Source of the DNA: Elusimicrobiota bacterium
GTDB lineage: Bacteria; Elusimicrobiota; Elusimicrobia; Elusimicrobiales; UBA9959
Reading direction: 5' to 3'
Assembly: GCA_003500765.1 (NCBI GenBank)
Contig: DNQL01000048.1
Span: forward strand, 2,405-11,987
DNA length: 9,583 bases
The notes below the pieces were generated by a model that saw nothing but the letters and a program-made list of their open reading frames with translations, was not told where the DNA came from and searched no databases. Below, piece after piece: positions 5,807 through 9,583 of this stretch (position 1 is its first letter; the number at the start of each line of letters is the position of its first letter). The translations under genes were made by a program, and so were the position numbers.

Positions 5807-7123
5807 TCAGGGGCTCCAGCTGGGGGTGAAGGAATTTCCGGGCAGATCGGTAAGGGGGTGGGGCGCGCTGCCGTCTGCGTCCATCACGAATATTTCGCGC
5901 CTGCCGCGGCGGGTGGAGGTAAAAGAGATGAAGCGGCCGTCCGGCGACCATGACGGGTCTTCATTGTCGCCGGCCCCGGCTGTCAGGCGGCGCAGCTGGC
6001 TGCCCGTGGGGTCCACCAGGAAAATGTTCATTTTTTCCTTGCGGTCCTCTCGCCCGGAGAATACCAGCCATTCGCCCGAGGGAGACCAGGACGGGCTGTC
6101 GCACCAGAGCATCTTCGTCAGCCGGCGCGTTTTGCCGGTGGCCAGTTCCAGCACGTAGACCTGCGGGTTGCCGGCCCGGTCCGAGATGAAGGTCACTTCC
6201 TTGCCGTCGGGGGAGAAGGAGGCGGACGAGCTTACGCCGAAGCGCTTGAGCAGCTTGCTGAGCTCCTTGGTCTTGAGGTCGAGGGCGTAGATGCTCGGGT
6301 CGCCGCCGCGCGAGAGGGTCATGACCATCGAGTCTCCGTCGGGGGAGGCGCCGCCTGGGATATTGAGGCCCTGGAAGGTGGTGAAGGGCTTGATCTTGCC
6401 GGCGCGCAGGTCGATCTCGAACATGTCCGGGTTGCCGTACTTCCAGGTCGTGTAATATATGCGCGAGCCGTCCCGCGACCAGCGGGGCAGCAGCGAGATG
6501 CTGTTGTGGGAGGTGAGGCGGGTCAGGTTCTCCCCGTCGTAGTCGGCTATGTAGATCTCTTTCCTGCCGGTGGAGTCGTTGGAGAAGGCGATCTTGGAAT
6601 GGGCTATGCCGCGCCGCCCGGCCAGGCGCAGGATTATCTCGTCGGAGAAGAGGTGGGCCGCGCGGCGCAGGCCGCGCCGCTCTCCCTGGTAGAACTTCTC
6701 CAGGAGTACCTCGTTGGTTTTCAGGTCGCGCAAGCGGCCGCGGAAGGTCCAGACCTTGCCGTGGTCGCCTGCCTGCCCGGTCACCAGGTAGTCGCCCAGC
6801 GTTTTCCAGAACTTGAGCGCCTTCTTGTCCTCCTTGAGGTTGAAGGGGCTCATCTGGTCCTCGGTCACCGCGAAATAGCGGGAGTAGAGCAGGTCCGCGC
6901 GTACCACGTCCCTGAACCCGGAGGCCAGCTCTATGTCCCCCGGCTTCCCCGGGTCCTCGGGGAGGAACTGGGCCAGGGCGATAGGAGCGCGGGGCAGTTC
7001 GGGGGCCGCGCCCACGCCTATGTAGATCTCGGTCGCGCCGGCGGGCCCGCCGGCGAAGGCGAACAGCAGGGCCAGCGCCGGGACGCGGTAAAAGCGGGAA
7101 GAAAAGGTCATATAGCGGGGCAT
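5807..7123 (-). CDS. tolB: Tol-Pal system periplasmic beta-propeller protein TolB
   Basis: The protein has 438 residues, normal for TolB. A signal peptide (basic start, hydrophobic VPALALLFAFAGG, likely cleavage after GPAGA, residue 30) sends it to the periplasm. Residues ~31-180 form the N-terminal alpha/beta domain (LAQFLPED, FRDVVRADLLYSRYFAV, DYLVTGQAG, HLFSDEIILRLAGRRGIAHSKIAF, split here by commas). Residues ~185-438 form the six-bladed propeller, with blade motifs PRWSRDG, GGASPDG, ASFSPDG, PSWSPSG, PSWSPDG and PSWSP. TolB binds Pal and links the Tol complex to outer-membrane constriction. The start is uncertain: ATG 7123 and ATG 7111 both lack a Shine-Dalgarno sequence. It lies 36 bases downstream of cpoB and is the fourth gene from the right edge on this strand except for the partial one. 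Confidence 0.93.
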   Translation of the reverse strand: MPRYMTFSSRFYRVPALALLFAFAGGPAGATEIYIGVGAAPELPRAPIALAQFLPEDPGKPGDIELASGFRDVVRADLLYSRYFAVTEDQMSPFNLKEDKKALKFWKTLGDYLVTGQAGDHGKVWTFRGRLRDLKTNEVLLEKFYQGERRGLRRAAHLFSDEIILRLAGRRGIAHSKIAFSNDSTGRKEIYIADYDGENLTRLTSHNSISLLPRWSRDGSRIYYTTWKYGNPDMFEIDLRAGKIKPFTTFQGLNIPGGASPDGDSMVMTLSRGGDPSIYALDLKTKELSKLLKRFGVSSSASFSPDGKEVTFISDRAGNPQVYVLELATGKTRRLTKMLWCDSPSWSPSGEWLVFSGREDRKEKMNIFLVDPTGSQLRRLTAGAGDNEDPSWSPDGRFISFTSTRRGRREIFVMDADGSAPHPLTDLPGNSFTPSWSP

Positions 7124-7159
7124 CGTTAGAGCGAAAATGCCGGCCCCTCCGGCCCCGGT

Positions 7160-7915
7160 TTACTTCTTGGCCGGGGCGGCGGGCTTGGCGGCCGGCTTGG
7201 GGGCCGGCGGATTAAGTCTGGAGAGCTGTTCCCTGGCGGTCTTTGCCTCGGGAGATTTGGGGAAATCCTTTACCACGGATTCCAGGAAGCTTACGGCTTC
7301 CGCTTTCTTATCCTGCGGGAATTTCAGCAGGGCCTGGGCGTAGCCCAGCCGGGCCGCCGGCGCCTTACTGGACGACGGGTACTTGTCCAGCAGCGTGGCG
7401 TAGGCCAGCGCGGCGTCCTGCCAGGCGCCCTTGTTGTAATACGCCTCTCCGAGATAGAAGCAGGCCACCTCGGCCATTTCTCCCGACGGATATTTCGAGA
7501 TGTAGGATTTGAATCCCGCGGCGGCGTTGTCGTAGTTCTTCGCCGAGAAGGCCGCGTAGGAATCGTTGTAGAGCTTGGACGGCAGCAGCGCGCTCTCGAC
7601 CTGCTCCTGCTGCTTCTGCAGGGTCTTGCCGATGGCGTTGACGCGCTTGTCCAGGCCGGTCTCCATCTGGTCCAGCCGTCCGGAAAGGCGCTCCATCTGA
7701 GTGGTGACGCCCTTTACGTTCTCGGAGAAGACATTGAGGTCCCTGGAAAGCCCGTCGATCTTTACCGCCAGGTCGGCCTGGTTCTTCTGCATCGCGGACA
7801 GGTTCATGTTCAGGTCGTCCATCTGGCTCTGCATCTGAAGCATGTCGCGCTGCGTGGCGATGCAGCCCTGCAGCAGCAGGGCCGCGGCGAAGACGGGCAG
7901 TCCGGAGAGCCGCAT
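7160..7915 (-). CDS. cpoB: Tol-Pal cell division coordinator CpoB (YbgF), as a lipoprotein
   Basis: The protein has 251 residues. The signal peptide ends in LLLQGC, so C18 is probably lipidated. Residues ~22-110 are a long coiled coil with heptad-like Met/Leu spacing (MLQMQSQMDDLNMNLSAMQK), matching the trimerising N-domain of CpoB. Residues ~115-230 hold three TPR-like units: LYNDSYAAFSAKNYDNAA, YLGEAYYNKGAWQDAALAY and GYAQALLKFPQDKKAEAV, the tol-pal YbgF repeat pattern. A Pro/Ala/Lys tail (234-251) ends the protein. CpoB coordinates peptidoglycan synthesis with outer-membrane constriction through TolA. The ATG directly follows the pal stop (TAAATG), with AGGA 8 bases upstream at 7924-7927. 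The E. coli protein is soluble in the periplasm, so a lipid anchor is a difference, although lipobox-bearing homologues are common elsewhere. Confidence 0.88.
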   Translation of the reverse strand: MRLSGLPVFAAALLLQGCIATQRDMLQMQSQMDDLNMNLSAMQKNQADLAVKIDGLSRDLNVFSENVKGVTTQMERLSGRLDQMETGLDKRVNAIGKTLQKQQEQVESALLPSKLYNDSYAAFSAKNYDNAAAGFKSYISKYPSGEMAEVACFYLGEAYYNKGAWQDAALAYATLLDKYPSSSKAPAARLGYAQALLKFPQDKKAEAVSFLESVVKDFPKSPEAKTAREQLSRLNPPAPKPAAKPAAPAKK

Positions 7916-8464
7916 TTAGCGGTTCCTGACCTTGGTCTCGGCGCGGCGGTTCATGGCCCAGCACTGCTCGGTCTCCTCGGGGCAGGCGGGCTGCTCCTCG
8001 CCGTAGGAGATGGTGCCGAGCGAGCTTTCCGGCACTCCGAGCATGACGTAATAATCGCGCACTTCCTTGGCGCGCTTCTGGCCCAGGGCCAGGTTGTACT
8101 CGACGGTGCCGCGGTTGTCGCAGTGCCCTTCCACCACGGCCAGCCATTCCTTGCGGGATTTGAGCAGTTCCGCGTTGGCCTTTAATATTTCGCGGGTGGT
8201 TTCGGAGAGGCCGTATCGGTCGAATTCGAAAGTGACGGCCTTGAGCCCCGACCTTGAAACGAACTCGGGGCCGCGTATGTCGCCCTCGGTGCTCAGCTCG
8301 TCGCCGGTGCTGTCGGTGACGTCGATGGACGGGAGGGTGGCGGTGTCGCTGACGAACTCGGGGTTGTCCGACCCGTCGGTCTTGACCTTCTTGCCGGCGC
8401 AGGACGATAGGGCGCCCAGGAAAGCGAAGGATACGGTTATCGCTATAAGTCTCCTAATGGTCAT
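7916..8464 (-). CDS. pal: Peptidoglycan-associated lipoprotein Pal
   Basis: The protein has 182 residues. A signal peptide with the lipobox LSSC (C22) sends it to the outer membrane. A Ser/Asp/Glu-rich linker (30-68) precedes an OmpA-like peptidoglycan-binding domain (~70-182). Its key segments are VTFEFDRYGLS, VEGHCDNRGTVEYNLALGQKRA with D116 and R131 as the expected diaminopimelate-binding pair, and NRRAET near the end. Cysteines C115, C161 and C168 are additional; C161 and C168 lie close enough to form a loop disulfide in the periplasm. AAGGAG (8470-8475) lies 5 bases before the ATG, the best ribosome binding site in the window. It is the first gene after a near-consensus promoter, followed directly by cpoB and then tolB. 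tolQ, tolR and tolA are not in the window. Confidence 0.95.
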   Translation of the reverse strand: MTIRRLIAITVSFAFLGALSSCAGKKVKTDGSDNPEFVSDTATLPSIDVTDSTGDELSTEGDIRGPEFVSRSGLKAVTFEFDRYGLSETTREILKANAELLKSRKEWLAVVEGHCDNRGTVEYNLALGQKRAKEVRDYYVMLGVPESSLGTISYGEEQPACPEETEQCWAMNRRAETKVRNR

Positions 8465-8469
8465 TGCTT

Positions 8470-8475
8470 CTCCTT
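8470..8475 (-). promoter_or_regulatory. Strong ribosome binding site of pal
   Basis: AAGGAG on the - strand, 5 bases ahead of the pal ATG at 8464. It contrasts with cpoB and tolB, which have weak or no such sites, and suggests pal is the most highly translated gene of the cluster. Confidence 0.8.
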
Positions 8476-8527
8476 ACTCGTTTTTGTGCGCGGTCGCCGC
8501 GTAAGAAAAACGCGCTCCGCGAAGTTC

Positions 8528-8557
8528 ATTATATAGATAAACCGAGCCCCGTGGCAA
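8528..8557 (-). promoter_or_regulatory. Near-consensus sigma-70 promoter for pal-cpoB-tolB
   Basis: On the - strand, TTGCCA (8552-8557) and TATAAT (8528-8533) are separated by 18 bases. This matches 5 of 6 and 6 of 6 consensus positions. The -10 box overlaps the menA stop codon (8529-8531). Transcription would start near 8521, giving a leader of about 57 bases with the pal ribosome binding site at its end. This gives the tol genes their own transcription besides any read-through from menA. Confidence 0.75.
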
Positions 8558-9407
8558 ATAGCAGGCCGAAAACGGCCACAAGTGCGGCCGTGGCCGGGAC
8601 CAGTTCGGAGAAGCGGCCGGCGCGCGCCAGGGCGAGCAGCCTGAGAGCCAGCGGCAGCGAGAGCAGAGGAAGAAGGAAGGCCCATTTCATGCCGTACAGG
8701 GCCGCGATGAAGAAAGGTGAAATTACCAGGGCCCGGTAGACGGCCAGGGAGGCCGCCGGGCCGGCCCGCATGGCGAGGGTCTTTATGCCGGCGTCGCGGT
8801 CCTCGCCGGCGTCGCGCATATTGTTGGCGTGCAGTATGGCGACTATAAGCAGCCCGACCGGGAAGGAGAGCAGGAAGGGCAGGGACGATAGGCGGCCCGA
8901 CTGTATCAGCGCCGTGCCGCCGGTTATCAGGGGGCCGAAGGCCAGGAAGATCCCGATCTCGCCGAGCGCCCTGTACTTGTAGGCCGCTCCGTCGGCGGTA
9001 TAGAACCAGGCCAGGGCGAAGCCGGCCGCTCCCAGTCCCAGGAGTTCCGGCACCGACCTCGTCCAGGCCAGCCACAGGCCGATGAGACCCGCGGCGGCGA
9101 ACATCGAGGCAGCGGTATAAGGCGCGGCGCGGCCGGAGATGAGCCCGTCGAGTATCCCGCGGTCGTCGGCGGTCTCCGCCCGGTCCACGCCGTTGCGCCA
9201 GTCGAAATAGGTGTTGGCCAGGTTGGCGGCGGAATGGGTGAGCAAGGCCGCCGCCAGGGTTAGCGCGAAGACCGGCCATGAGATCGCGGCCTCGCGCGAA
9301 GCCGCTACGGTGCCCACGACCACGGGCACCAGCGAGGCGGGCCAGGAATAGGCGCGGAAGACGATGAAGAGCTTCTTCAGGGCGGACGCGGGGCGGGCGT
9401 CAGGCAT
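8529..9407 (-). CDS. menA: UbiA-family prenyltransferase, MenA type (1,4-dihydroxy-2-naphthoate polyprenyltransferase-like)
   Basis: The protein has 292 residues, with about eight or nine hydrophobic membrane segments, typical of UbiA-family intramembrane prenyltransferases. The first Asp-rich motif is NLANTYFDWRNGVD (62-75) and the second is NNMRDAGEDRDAGIKTLA (195-212). These bind the prenyl diphosphate through Mg2+. The second has the MenA pattern 'NNiRDi.tDr.aGKrTLa' rather than the UbiA or COX10 one. YRALGEIGIFLAFGPLITGG (145-164) also matches MenA. It would attach a polyprenyl chain to a naphthoate acceptor in menaquinone synthesis. An MqnP-like enzyme of the futalosine pathway is the main alternative and cannot be excluded here. 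Its ATG overlaps the end of the upstream polyprenyl synthase-like gene by 8 bases, which fits supply of its prenyl substrate. Confidence 0.85.
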   Translation of the reverse strand: MPDARPASALKKLFIVFRAYSWPASLVPVVVGTVAASREAAISWPVFALTLAAALLTHSAANLANTYFDWRNGVDRAETADDRGILDGLISGRAAPYTAASMFAAAGLIGLWLAWTRSVPELLGLGAAGFALAWFYTADGAAYKYRALGEIGIFLAFGPLITGGTALIQSGRLSSLPFLLSFPVGLLIVAILHANNMRDAGEDRDAGIKTLAMRAGPAASLAVYRALVISPFFIAALYGMKWAFLLPLLSLPLALRLLALARAGRFSELVPATAALVAVFGLLFATGLGLSI

Positions 9408-9583
9408 TGCGGTGGACGAGGGTGAGCAGGAAATTCTTGAGCGCGGGCGCGGCGTCGCGGACGGGCAGGCCGTCGATCAGCGGGAAGGTCTCTTTTATCA
9501 TCGAGGAGGCCTTCTCCCGGGCCGCGGCCGTGAAACCGCGCTCGCGGAGAAGTGAGGCCAGGCGCAGGGCCGGCTCCAGGTCG
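9400..9583 (-). CDS. C-terminal end of a probable polyprenyl diphosphate synthase (5' part outside window)
   Basis: The last 60 codons of a gene enter from the right edge, in frame from 9582 down to TGA 9400-9402. The segment reads LRLASLLRERGFTAAAREKA, then a helix, PLIDGLPVRDAAPALKNFLL and VHRNA. This resembles the end of trans-isoprenyl diphosphate synthases, where a helix with 'A...A......a...l..lp.s.a...L..l..f.v.R' closes the all-alpha fold. The Asp-rich catalytic motifs would lie upstream and are not visible. The gene overlaps menA by 8 bases, and a polyprenyl synthase is a common partner of a quinone prenyltransferase. The call rests on this short match and on the neighbour, so it is tentative. 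Confidence 0.5.
   Translation of the reverse strand, partial: DLEPALRLASLLRERGFTAAAREKASSMIKETFPLIDGLPVRDAAPALKNFLLTLVHRNA

Noticed and set aside
5232..5830. Complete insertion sequence around the DUF772 gene
   Set aside because: No terminal inverted repeats, target duplication or catalytic domain were found. Only the N-terminal domain remains.
5210..5953. Open frame of 247 codons on the + strand opposite the DUF772 gene and the end of tolB
   Set aside because: It runs across a 17-bp terminator, overlaps the tdk end, and is low-complexity Gly/Ala/Val/Glu-rich. The - strand frames carry clear family motifs.
6506..7129. Open frame of 207 codons on the + strand opposite tolB
   Set aside because: It is the complement of a clear TolB and is Gly/Val/Ala-rich without motifs.
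1..9583. CRISPR array, tRNA or rRNA genes
   Set aside because: No regularly spaced direct repeats, tRNA-like cloverleaf with a CCA end, or rRNA-like conserved stretches were recognised on either strand.

Overview
The window is about two-thirds GC by eye and densely packed with housekeeping and envelope genes of a Gram-negative (diderm) bacterium. LptD together with a TolB/CpoB/Pal set shows an outer membrane. UbiA/MenA-type and polyprenyl synthase-like genes point to isoprenoid quinone synthesis. ATA (Ile) and AGG (Arg) codons are frequent despite the high GC. That feature, the divergent LptD and the compact gene order recall the Elusimicrobiota or a similar deep-branching diderm phylum. This taxonomic guess comes from overall impression, not from a marker gene.

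Left block (1-3341, + strand): the end of a folC-like gene, a ROK-family sugar kinase and an LptD-like outer-membrane assembly protein. They are linked by stop/start overlaps and look like one transcription unit. A 334-base intergenic stretch follows (3342-3675). It has no convincing gene but carries a chain of hairpins, GAGCG-rich units and a candidate extended -10 promoter. It leads into a second + strand pair (3676-5231): an extended-SDR nucleotide-sugar epimerase with an odd cysteine-rich tail, and a type II thymidine kinase overlapping it by 4 bases.

A 17-bp A/T-flanked hairpin at 5249-5287 ends this block and also serves the convergent block on the - strand. Read in transcription order from the right edge, the - strand holds the end of a probable polyprenyl diphosphate synthase and a MenA/UbiA prenyltransferase (8-base overlap). 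These are followed by a near-consensus sigma-70 promoter lying over the menA stop codon, then pal, cpoB (ybgF) and tolB. Last comes a 166-residue protein that is only the N-terminal DUF772 domain of an IS5/IS1182-type transposase, starting 3 bases after the tolB stop.

Most of the window is ordinary core-genome content. I do not see a convincing new defence, mobile or biosynthetic system. The points worth a second look are the intact catalytic-domain-less transposase fragment placed as the last gene of the tol cluster, the Cys-rich tail on the epimerase, the structured intergenic element, the cysteine-poor LptD, and the promoter and terminator architecture of the tol cluster.
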